A stretch of DNA of 37,018 nucleotides, taken from Bacteroidaceae bacterium (lineage in GTDB: Bacteria > Bacteroidota > Bacteroidia > Bacteroidales > Bacteroidaceae). The notes beneath the pieces were generated by a model. It searched no databases. It saw nothing but the letters and a program-made list of their open reading frames with translations, and was not told the origin of the DNA. Location: NCBI GenBank assembly GCA_017541265.1, contig JAFXZK010000135.1, positions 1-37,018 on the forward strand, written 5' to 3'. Positions 24,615-31,880 of the stretch are shown here, in pieces (positions within the stretch are counted from its first letter, which is position 1; the number at the start of each line of letters is the position of its first letter). A program made the translations under genes and the position numbers.

Positions 24615-27173
24615 ATGATTACAGTAGATGAATGGGTAGAATCCCAAGAATTTCAAATCAGATTGGACGCGCAGGGTAAAATTATAGATTACCTTGACAA
24701 CAATGTTCGTAGAGAAAACAAGCCAGAAGAACGCATAAGGCAGAAGATGGTAAAGATTCTTGTTGAAGAGTTCAAGTACAGCAAGGAGCAAATGGCTTTA
24801 GAGAGATCTATACAGACTGGACGTGACGAGACAAAGCGCGCCGACATTGTCATCTATGCCAACGCAGAAGCCAAGGCGAGTAATAGGCAGGGTGAGATAC
24901 TTCTGATTGGCGAGGTGAAAGCTCCTAATATAAAAGAACCTGACAATCAGATTATTTCTTATATGAGTCCAACATCGGCACAAGGAGGTTTCTGGACTAA
25001 TGGTGAGCGTATTATCTTCTGTCGTCGGCAGAAGGATAATACGTTTCGTGAGGCTATAGGTATTCCTAGAAGCGGAGAGCCATGGGATGCAGTTGGCAAA
25101 TATAAGAAGAGCGATTTGATTATTCCTGTCGATTTGAAACTCGCATTCAAAAGATGCCATAATGCCATGTATCGTTCTGGTAATGACTCCGAAGATATTG
25201 CTCTTGACATGACCCGCATTTTATTAGCCAAACATGAGGACGAGGAGAGTGCAGATGAAACATGTCAGTTTCGCATGACACAAGAGGAATATGACGACCC
25301 TCTTAAACGAACCGCAGCATGCAAAAGAGTACGTGACCTCTTCAATGCCGTGAAAGAACGATATCCAGATGTTTTTTCAGAAAGTGAAGAAATAACTGTC
25401 TCTGATGAGAAACTTGCCATCGTCATTTCACAGCTCCAGCAGTATTCATTTCTTGAGTCCCCCCACGATGTAATAGGGACAGCTTACGAAATATATGTTG
25501 CTTCGCATCTCAAGGGAGAGCGTGGTCAGTACTTCACGAATCGTCTTGTAATATCTATGATGGTGAGGATGGTTGACCCTGATGACAAATCTATAATCCT
25601 TGATCCGTCATGTGGTAGTGGTGGTTTCCTTATCTCTTCGATGAACTATATCATTCAGAAGATTAAGGCGTCAAAGCGTGGAGAATCGGCCAAAGAAGTG
25701 CTACGAACAAAAGTGGTTCACAATTTGTTTGGTATCGACATATCACCCAAACTTGTGAAAATCGCCAAGGCTAACATGCTGCTTGGAAAGGATGGACATG
25801 GTGGTATTGAGCGTGTTGATAGTCTGAACGAAACAGAAAAACTTTCTGTAAGCTTCTGTGAAAAATGTGGCTTTGGCAAACCAAATGTAATCCTTTCCAA
25901 TCCTCCGTTTGGCTCAGGCAATGATATTCGCATAAAAAATAAAACCGTGCTCAGCAAGTTTGAGATAGGACATGCCTGGAATGTGAATGACTGGGGCCAC
26001 GTAATATATGACGAAAAGCTAAACGAAGGCATAGGCGTTGCACCAGAATTGTTGTTTACAGAACAATACTTAAAGTGGATAAAACAGGATGGACTTATCT
26101 GTATCGTCATGGCAAAAGGACAACTTGATAACAGAGAAGCTTTAGCCATCAGAGACAAAGTGCTTTCTGAATGTGAATTGTTGGCTGTCATCAATCTTCA
26201 TGAAGATACATTTGAACCGTTCTGTGGTTCAAAAGCATCTGTGCTACTAATGCGAAAATGTGATAATCCGCCAAAAGACTATCGCATTTTCATGGCTATT
26301 TCCAACAAAGTGGGTCAAAATAGCCGAGGTGAAACCATGTTGCGTAAGGATACGAATGGAGAGCCAATCGTCGTTGATGGACACCTACAATTAGATGAAG
26401 ATTTGACGGAAATCGCGGAATGCTATCATTTGTTCAAGAAGGGAGAACTTGTTGAAAGTGAGTTTAGGTTCTCTATTTCTGTGAATGACCTTGACAAAAC
26501 CTCCTTGTCATTCAACCCTATTCATTATCTTCCAAAGCATAATGAGGCTTTAAAGAAGATAATTATGCTTAATGAACGTGACGACTTTGATGTCCTGCCT
26601 CTTTCGGAAATAGCTCAGAATGTGTTCAATGGACCGAGATTTAAACGTCCATATGCTGACCAAGGAGTAATTGGCGGTGAAGGCATACGAAAGTTCTTCA
26701 CGGGTACGGCAATAACCCAACTTCATTCCGACAATGTAAAATATCTTGACGAAAAAAAGTGTAACAAACAATTGCTTCGTCAATTAGAGGAATTGACAAT
26801 TCATAAAGGATATATACTCATATCTGATTCGGGAACTCTTGGACGAATTTCATACGCATTAAGTATGCACGATGGGCATGTGGCAACTAACAATCTTATT
26901 AGGGTTGTTATTACTGATGAAAACTTGAGAGGCTATGTTTACCAATTCCTCAAATCACCAATCGGGCAAAGTCTCATATTGAAAAATGCTTATGGCACAA
27001 ACCAAGAGCATTTGGAGCCAGATGTTATAGGCGAGATACTGATACCGATTCCTAAAGACAGAAGTATCATTGACCGTATTGGATCAAAAGTCATTGCATC
27101 AATAGAGGCTCTCGAACAATCAATTACTCTGAATGAAGCAGCAACAAATACTATGGAATCAATAATTGAGTAA
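24615..27173 (+). CDS. Single-chain restriction-modification protein (HsdR_N-type nuclease, N6-adenine methylase, specificity domain)
   Basis: An 852-residue protein that appears to carry cutting, methylating and target recognition in one chain. Residues 30-170 resemble the HsdR N-terminal nuclease: RADIVIY (Asp77), then EILLIGEVKAP (Glu100, Lys102), a PD-(D/E)xK core. Residues about 270-640 are an N6-adenine methylase like HsdM: RGQYFTNR, the SAM motif DPSCGSGGF at 330-338, FGIDISPKLV and catalytic NPPF at 429-432. Residues about 650-852 look like one HsdS half: FDVLPLSEIAQNVFNG, GYILISDSGTLGR, VATNNLIRV, then a helical end. No helicase motor is seen, so it is closer to type IIG enzymes than to classical type I. 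The AT-rich composition differs from neighbours, suggesting transfer. Target sequence unknown. Confidence 0.85.
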   Translation: MITVDEWVESQEFQIRLDAQGKIIDYLDNNVRRENKPEERIRQKMVKILVEEFKYSKEQMALERSIQTGRDETKRADIVIYANAEAKASNRQGEILLIGEVKAPNIKEPDNQIISYMSPTSAQGGFWTNGERIIFCRRQKDNTFREAIGIPRSGEPWDAVGKYKKSDLIIPVDLKLAFKRCHNAMYRSGNDSEDIALDMTRILLAKHEDEESADETCQFRMTQEEYDDPLKRTAACKRVRDLFNAVKERYPDVFSESEEITVSDEKLAIVISQLQQYSFLESPHDVIGTAYEIYVASHLKGERGQYFTNRLVISMMVRMVDPDDKSIILDPSCGSGGFLISSMNYIIQKIKASKRGESAKEVLRTKVVHNLFGIDISPKLVKIAKANMLLGKDGHGGIERVDSLNETEKLSVSFCEKCGFGKPNVILSNPPFGSGNDIRIKNKTVLSKFEIGHAWNVNDWGHVIYDEKLNEGIGVAPELLFTEQYLKWIKQDGLICIVMAKGQLDNREALAIRDKVLSECELLAVINLHEDTFEPFCGSKASVLLMRKCDNPPKDYRIFMAISNKVGQNSRGETMLRKDTNGEPIVVDGHLQLDEDLTEIAECYHLFKKGELVESEFRFSISVNDLDKTSLSFNPIHYLPKHNEALKKIIMLNERDDFDVLPLSEIAQNVFNGPRFKRPYADQGVIGGEGIRKFFTGTAITQLHSDNVKYLDEKKCNKQLLRQLEELTIHKGYILISDSGTLGRISYALSMHDGHVATNNLIRVVITDENLRGYVYQFLKSPIGQSLILKNAYGTNQEHLEPDVIGEILIPIPKDRSIIDRIGSKVIASIEALEQSITLNEAATNTMESIIE

Positions 27174-27289
27174 TATAATTTAAATAGTGTTCGACAATTA
27201 AAATCTTCCCTTCGTGAGTTTTTCTTTCCCTCTCTTTCAGCAGTCATCCCTTATTAGTATCTTTAATTTCGTCATTCTACCAGAGTCTA

Positions 27290-27306
27290 AGCACCAATGG
27301 AGTGCT
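27290..27306. other. Small hairpin after the restriction-modification gene
   Basis: AGCAC (27290-27294) and GTGCT (27302-27306) form a short stem around a 7-nt loop. It is too weak to call a terminator with confidence. The surrounding gap 27174-27477 otherwise holds the promoter and the gene remnant listed separately. Confidence 0.3.
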
Positions 27307-27340
27307 AGTAAGTACTCTTGTTCGAAAAAACTCAAATATA

Positions 27341-27372
27341 TTTGGCTTTTTTCTTTCTTATTCGTACCTTTG
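27341..27372 (+). promoter_or_regulatory. Bacteroidota promoter before the DUF1016 gene
   Basis: TTTG (27341-27344), a 20-nt spacer, then TACCTTTG (27365-27372). This is a full TTTG/TAnnTTTG pair. The first ATG downstream (27390) belongs to a broken C_GCAxxG_C_C remnant, so the promoter may originally have served that gene. Confidence 0.7.
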
Positions 27373-27389
27373 CAAATAATTCAATCAAT

Positions 27390-27482
27390 ATGACAAGAGG
27401 AGTTGACTTAGAAGATTGCATACAGTGAGCTATGGAGCAGTTTATGCAAGGTTACTCAGCTTACAAACGTATAAGATATGGA
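27390..27482 (+). pseudogene. 5' remnant of a C_GCAxxG_C_C family gene
   Basis: Reading from the ATG at 27390 gives MTRGVDLEDCIQ, a TGA stop, then AMEQFMQGYSAY. The intact gene at 28671 begins MIMETDKKDRIQ, then RAVELFMQGYGCC, with the same number of residues before and after. At DNA level 27414-27464 matches 28690-28740 at roughly three quarters of positions. The remnant has an in-frame stop, and the cysteines of the GCC motif are replaced. It runs out at the start of the DUF1016 gene, so it is either a decayed tandem copy or the cut-off head of a gene interrupted by the insertion. Confidence 0.75.
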
Positions 27483-28632
27483 TGAGAACACAAATAAAGA
27501 CTTGACACGGGAATTGAAAGATGCTGTCAGCACCATAAAGACAGCCATTCTACAAAGCCAGAGTCGGGCGGCACGGATGATAAGCGGCTCACAGTTGTCG
27601 CTGTATTTCGGCGTTGGACTTTATGTCTCGGCCAATTCTCGTGAAGGAACATGGGGAACGGGTGCCATTGATGAGATTAGTGAACAGCTTCATCAGGAAC
27701 TGCCCGGACTGCGAGGCTTCTCTGCTCAAAGCATTCGTAACATGCGTATGTTTGCTGAATTTTGGCAACCATATTTAATTTGCTCGCCGTCGGCGAGCAA
27801 ATTGGAATTATCTGACTTGCGATCTGAAATAGAATACGATAGGTTTGCATTGGCAAAATGGTCGCCGTTGGCGAGCGAAATTAACCGCGAAGAGTTTCTT
27901 GGCATCAGTTTCTCCCATCACATGGAGATTTTGCATAAGACAAAGGACATTCAGGAAGTGCTGTTTTGCATACATGAGGCGGTGGTTCATCAGTGGGATA
28001 AATACACTTTGAGGGATGTGCTAAAGGCAGGAATACCCCAGCCTGGTCATGCTGCTCCAAACAATTTCGTCCAAACAATGCCAACAGCCCGACAAGCCAT
28101 GAAGGCAATAAGGATGTTCAAGGATGAGTATCTTCTGGATTATATAAATGTGGAAGATATTGATGCTCAAGAAAAGGACGTGGACGAACGGTTGGTGGAA
28201 CAGCGAATCGTCCATAATATCAAACGGTTTATTATGACGCTTGGGCGTGACTTCACTTTTGTTGGCAATCAGTATCATCTTGAAATCTATGGTGAAGAGA
28301 TGTGGAGCGACTTGCTTTTCTTCAATCGTGAATTGAATGCCTTGGTCGCTATCGAACTGAAAGTTGGAAAGTTCAAGGCTGCCTATCTTGGTCAACTATA
28401 TGCTTATTTGCAGGTTCTTGACGATAAGGTTCGCAAGCCGCATGAGAATCCAAGCATCGGCATCGTACTCTGCAAGAGTGCTAATCAGTCATACGCAGAA
28501 TATGCTGTCCGTGACTATAATAAGCCTATGGGGGTGGCGACCTATAAAACCATGTCTGATATGCCAAAGGCAATGCAACAGACATTACCAGACATTGAAG
28601 AACTTAAGAAGCTGATGGAGGACGAGTTATAA
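27478..28632 (+). CDS. DUF1016 (YhcG-type) PD-(D/E)xK nuclease
   Basis: A 384-residue protein of the DUF1016/YhcG family, often found near restriction systems; its biological role is not settled. The N-terminal DUF1016 domain (about 15-190) has AARMISGSQLSLYFGVGLYVSAN, GFSAQSIRNMRMFAEFW and LGISFSHHMEIL. The C-terminal nuclease has DFTFVGNQYHLEIYGEEMWSDLLFFNRELNALVAIELKVGKF, with Asp278, Glu293 and Lys295 forming D-x14-E-x-K. The length is normal. It contains two copies of a GC-rich palindrome (27777-27803 and 27861-27876) encoding CSPSAS and WSPLAS. Composition is AT-rich like the upstream gene, so both probably arrived together. It may assist the restriction protein or be an independent defence gene. 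Confidence 0.88.
   Translation: MDENTNKDLTRELKDAVSTIKTAILQSQSRAARMISGSQLSLYFGVGLYVSANSREGTWGTGAIDEISEQLHQELPGLRGFSAQSIRNMRMFAEFWQPYLICSPSASKLELSDLRSEIEYDRFALAKWSPLASEINREEFLGISFSHHMEILHKTKDIQEVLFCIHEAVVHQWDKYTLRDVLKAGIPQPGHAAPNNFVQTMPTARQAMKAIRMFKDEYLLDYINVEDIDAQEKDVDERLVEQRIVHNIKRFIMTLGRDFTFVGNQYHLEIYGEEMWSDLLFFNRELNALVAIELKVGKFKAAYLGQLYAYLQVLDDKVRKPHENPSIGIVLCKSANQSYAEYAVRDYNKPMGVATYKTMSDMPKAMQQTLPDIEELKKLMEDEL
27777..27803. repeat. 27-bp palindrome inside the DUF1016 gene, with a second copy at 27861
   Basis: AATTTGCTCGCCG (27777-27789), one T, then its perfect reverse complement (27791-27803). The core returns at 27861-27876 as GTCGCCGTTGGCGAGC, in the same frame. Both are GC-rich islands in an AT-rich gene. 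Confidence 0.85.
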
Positions 28633-28670
28633 GAAATAGCTCACAATGTGGTACTAAAGTATTAAAGAAC

Positions 28671-29189
28671 ATGATAATGGAAACAGATAAGAAAGACCGC
28701 ATACAGCGAGCTGTGGAGCTGTTCATGCAGGGTTATGGATGCTGCCAGAGCGTGGTTTGCGCCTTTGCAGACCTTTATGGATTGGACGAGGAGATGGCTT
28801 TCAGAATAGCCGCTGGCTTTGGCGGAGGCGTGGGAAGGATGCGCATGATGTGCGGCACCGTTTCCGCTTTGGTGATTCTCGCTGGCTTGGAACGCGGGCA
28901 GACGCGAGGCGAAGACCGCGAGGGGAAGATGGCTTGCTATCAGCTCGTCCGCGAACTCCTCGAGACTTTCAAGCAGAGAAACGGCAGCATCATCTGCGCC
29001 GATCTGTTGCAAATGCAGGGCGTTAAGGCAGAGACCAATACGGCTCAGCCCGACGAACGCAATGCCGAATACTATCGTGTCCGTCCCTGTGCCCGTAAGG
29101 TCGAGAGCGCGGCGCGAGTCTTTGCAGAGTATCTGAGCAATCAGAATAATCAGAATAATCAGAGTAATCAGAATAATCAGAAGCTATGA
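28671..29189 (+). CDS. C_GCAxxG_C_C family (putative redox) protein
   Basis: A 172-residue protein of the C_GCAxxG_C_C family, cysteine-rich proteins of unclear function thought to bind metal or act in redox chemistry. Family marks are LFMQGYGCCQSVVCAF and the glycine-rich AAGFGGGVGRMRMMCGTVSAL, with later cysteines in ADLL and VRPCARKVESAA. The ATG at 28671 is preferred over 28677 because the upstream remnant (27390) aligns with the same N-terminal length. The C-terminus is NQNNQNNQSNQNNQKL, encoded by five nonamer repeats, not by family sequence. It overlaps the rhamnosidase start by 4 nt, so the two are probably translated together. It follows DUF1016 by 38 nt and marks the right edge of the AT-rich island. 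Confidence 0.85.
   Translation: MIMETDKKDRIQRAVELFMQGYGCCQSVVCAFADLYGLDEEMAFRIAAGFGGGVGRMRMMCGTVSALVILAGLERGQTRGEDREGKMACYQLVRELLETFKQRNGSIICADLLQMQGVKAETNTAQPDERNAEYYRVRPCARKVESAARVFAEYLSNQNNQNNQSNQNNQKL
29139..29183 (+). repeat. Five AATCAGAAT nonamers at the end of the C_GCAxxG_C_C gene
   Basis: AATCAGAAT, AATCAGAAT, AATCAGAGT, AATCAGAAT, AATCAGAAG in frame. They encode NQN triplets and end 2 nt before the rhamnosidase ATG. Nine is a multiple of three, so this is a clean tripeptide repeat. Confidence 0.92.
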
Positions 29190-31762
29190 AAAAGCATTTT
29201 ATCACTTTTGCAGTGCTGGCACTTAGTGCCTTAGCCTGCAATGCGCAACAGACAGTTGGCAAACTTATCGAGTATCGTCCGGTCGAGTGTTGGGGCGGGG
29301 TGGAATGGATAAGCGCTCAAGATGCCCAAGTCGTTACGGGAAAAGTAGTTGACGGCACAAGGGCGGCTGACGGCGCAAGCTGGTTCGTCAGCAAGCCTCG
29401 CAATTCGAAGAAGGTCAAGCAGGCCCGTTGGATAACAACTGCGCTTGGCACTTACGAGCTTTACGTCAATGGAAAACTGGTCGGCAACGAGGTCTTGAAG
29501 CCCGGCTTCACGCACTACGAGAAGACGAAATACGCTTTTGCCTACGACATCACAGAGGCTTTCAACAAAGGCGCAGGACAGGAGAACGAGCTGGCCGTGC
29601 AGGTAACTCCGGGCTGGTGGGGTGATAAGATTGTCACACCATACAACCACGATGGCATGATTGGCAAGAAGGTCGCCTTCAAAGGCTTGCTTTGCTTGCA
29701 ATATACAGACGATTCGGTGGAACGCTTTCCCACGAATCAGGAGGACTGGAAAGCTGGTGTGGCAGGCCCCGTAACCCATGCCGCCATCTTCGACGGCGAG
29801 GACTATGATGCCCGTCTGCCGCAAGGATGGGAGAGCGTGGCAAGCTTCAAGACGCCGGAAATCAACGAGGAGTTTCCTGGGAAGGTGTTCCCGAACAACG
29901 GCGCAGAGATTTATCATCGCCACGACCTCGCGTTGTCTCCCGTCAAGGCCTACACTTGGAAAGGCACGACAGGTGCGACCGACGACCAGTTCGGCAAGGT
30001 GAACATCGTCGAGGAGTTCGCTCCGGGTAAACCCATGACGGTTCGTCCGGGCGAGACACTCGTGGTTGATTTCGGTCAGAACGCTTCCGCTGTACCCTCT
30101 TTCGAGTTCAAAGCGAAGAAAGGCACCGTGCTGACTTGCCTGCCGAGCGAACTTCTGAACGACGGCAACGGCGCAAAGAAGCGCGGCATGGACGGGCCTG
30201 AAGGGAGCAGCCACCGTCTCAACCTCCGCATCCCGGACACAGGAATGCTGCTCCACTACACGTTTGCGGCGAACGATGGCTTCGTCAAGTTCATGCCCCG
30301 AAGCACCTTCTTCGGCTATCGCTTCGTGTCGATAACGGCAACAGATGAGGTCACAATCCGCTCTATAAAGTCCATCCCCGTCACTTCCATCTCGAAGGAA
30401 ATGGAAACGGGATACATCGAGACAGGTAGCGAGGACATCAACAAGCTCATTTCCAACACGGTTTGGGGACAACGCTCGAACTATCTCTCCGTTCCCACCG
30501 ACTGCCCGCAGCGCAACGAGCGCCTCGGTTGGACTGCCGACACACAGGTCTTCACCGAGACTGGCACCTTCTTTGCCAACACCGACCGCTTCTTCCACAA
30601 GTGGATGCGGGACATGAGGGACACGCAATCGCCTACGGGAGCCTTCCCGGGCGTTGCGCCTTTGGCACAATACGGAGCAGGCGACGGCAAGGGCAACGGC
30701 GACATGATGCGCCTCGGCTGGGCAGATGCAGGCATCATCGTGCCGTGGACAATCTGGAAACAATTCGGGGATAAAGCCATCGTGGAAGAGAACTGGGAGT
30801 CGATGAACCGCTTTATGAATCACATCTACGAAACGAAGTACGAGCATTCTGTAATGACAGGAGAGAACGGCAACTACCAGTGGGCGGACTGGTTGAGCTA
30901 TGAGCCTTTGGAGAGTTGCAGCGGCAGGAGCCATGAGAACGGTCAGCCAAAGCCAGAGACGCTTGTGTATTGGAACTATCTCAGCGCGTCGTATTGGGCA
31001 ATAGATGCCGGCATGATGCGCGAAATGGCACAGGCCATCGGTCGGGACGCCTCGGAATACGAGAAAATGCTTGCAGAAGCGAAGGACTATATACGCGAGA
31101 AGTTCTTCAATACCGATGGTTCCTTCAAGCTCGACATCCTCAACACGATGCAGACACCAGCGCTCTTCGCCCTCAAGAACAACCTGCTGGAAGGCCAAGC
31201 GAAGGCAAACATGATAGCCCGCCTCAAAGAGAACTTCCGCCAGCACGACAACTGCCTCCAGACAGGTTTCCTCGGCACATCCATCCTCATGCAAACACTC
31301 ACGGACAATGGTATGCAGGACATCGCCTACGAACTCCTCTTCCAGCACAAGAACCCGTCGTGGCTCTACTCCGTCGATAACGGCGCAACCACCATCTGGG
31401 AGCGTTGGAACTCGTACACCGTGACCGAGGGCATGGGGCCGCGAGGCATGAACAGCTTCAACCATTATGCTTACGGCTGCGTCTGCCAATGGCTTTGGGA
31501 GACAGCTGCCGGCATTGCTGCCGACCCGAAGGAACCCGGTTTCAAGCACATCATCATGAAGCCCGTGCCCGACAAGAGGCTGGGACATCTCAAGGCAGAA
31601 TACAAGTCGGCAGCCGGCATCATCAAGAGCGCTTGGCAATACAAAGGCGACCAATGGATATGGACCTTCACCATTCCCAAAGGTGCAACAGCAACTGTCA
31701 GCCTGCTCGGCGCGACAAGCGCGAAGGAATATAAGGCAGGTACTTATACCATAAAGCAATAA
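29186..31762 (+). CDS. Secreted alpha-L-rhamnosidase, GH78 (second)
   Basis: An 858-residue exported enzyme of the same family as the gene at 12293 but clearly diverged. Signal peptide at residues 1-21 (FAVLALSALACNAQ). The N-terminal sandwich has ARWITTALGTYELYVNGKLVGNEVLKPGFTHYEKTK, with the acceptor-side region ELAVQVTPGWWGDKI. The catalytic barrel carries VPTDCPQRNERLGWTAD (Glu445) and GATTIWERWNSY (Glu739), then RGMNSFNHYAYG and the C-terminal sandwich (ATVSLLGATSAKEYKAGTY). Its ATG overlaps the stop of the C_GCAxxG_C_C gene (ATGA). A nonamer inverted repeat follows its stop. It would release terminal rhamnose; the aglycone or polymer is not predictable. Confidence 0.94.
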   Translation: MKKHFITFAVLALSALACNAQQTVGKLIEYRPVECWGGVEWISAQDAQVVTGKVVDGTRAADGASWFVSKPRNSKKVKQARWITTALGTYELYVNGKLVGNEVLKPGFTHYEKTKYAFAYDITEAFNKGAGQENELAVQVTPGWWGDKIVTPYNHDGMIGKKVAFKGLLCLQYTDDSVERFPTNQEDWKAGVAGPVTHAAIFDGEDYDARLPQGWESVASFKTPEINEEFPGKVFPNNGAEIYHRHDLALSPVKAYTWKGTTGATDDQFGKVNIVEEFAPGKPMTVRPGETLVVDFGQNASAVPSFEFKAKKGTVLTCLPSELLNDGNGAKKRGMDGPEGSSHRLNLRIPDTGMLLHYTFAANDGFVKFMPRSTFFGYRFVSITATDEVTIRSIKSIPVTSISKEMETGYIETGSEDINKLISNTVWGQRSNYLSVPTDCPQRNERLGWTADTQVFTETGTFFANTDRFFHKWMRDMRDTQSPTGAFPGVAPLAQYGAGDGKGNGDMMRLGWADAGIIVPWTIWKQFGDKAIVEENWESMNRFMNHIYETKYEHSVMTGENGNYQWADWLSYEPLESCSGRSHENGQPKPETLVYWNYLSASYWAIDAGMMREMAQAIGRDASEYEKMLAEAKDYIREKFFNTDGSFKLDILNTMQTPALFALKNNLLEGQAKANMIARLKENFRQHDNCLQTGFLGTSILMQTLTDNGMQDIAYELLFQHKNPSWLYSVDNGATTIWERWNSYTVTEGMGPRGMNSFNHYAYGCVCQWLWETAAGIAADPKEPGFKHIIMKPVPDKRLGHLKAEYKSAAGIIKSAWQYKGDQWIWTFTIPKGATATVSLLGATSAKEYKAGTYTIKQ

Positions 31763-31774
31763 GGATGTCTTTTT

Positions 31775-31859
31775 ACCACGAATTGCACGAATTATACGAA
31801 TTTATTATTGTCATCAATCAAGGGCGTAGCCAATTCGTGTAATTCGTGCAATTCGTGGT
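31775..31859. repeat. 28-bp inverted repeat built of nonamers with a GGCTACGCC core
   Basis: Left arm 31775-31802: CCACGAATT, GCACGAATT, ATACGAATT. Right arm 31832-31859: AATTCGTGT, AATTCGTGC, AATTCGTGG. The 28-nt arms match with one mismatch. The 29-nt centre contains GGCGTAGCC (31823-31831), the reverse complement of the GGCTACGCC core at 322-330, and like there it abuts AATT. Confidence 0.92.
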
Positions 31860-31880
31860 TATATATAATAAGGTATAGAT

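Noticed and set aside
29231-31759. 842-residue open frame antisense to the second GH78 gene
   Set aside because: It mirrors the real gene almost end to end and reads as low-complexity shadow sequence with no family motif. Host codon choice avoids the codons that would be antisense stops, which explains the length.
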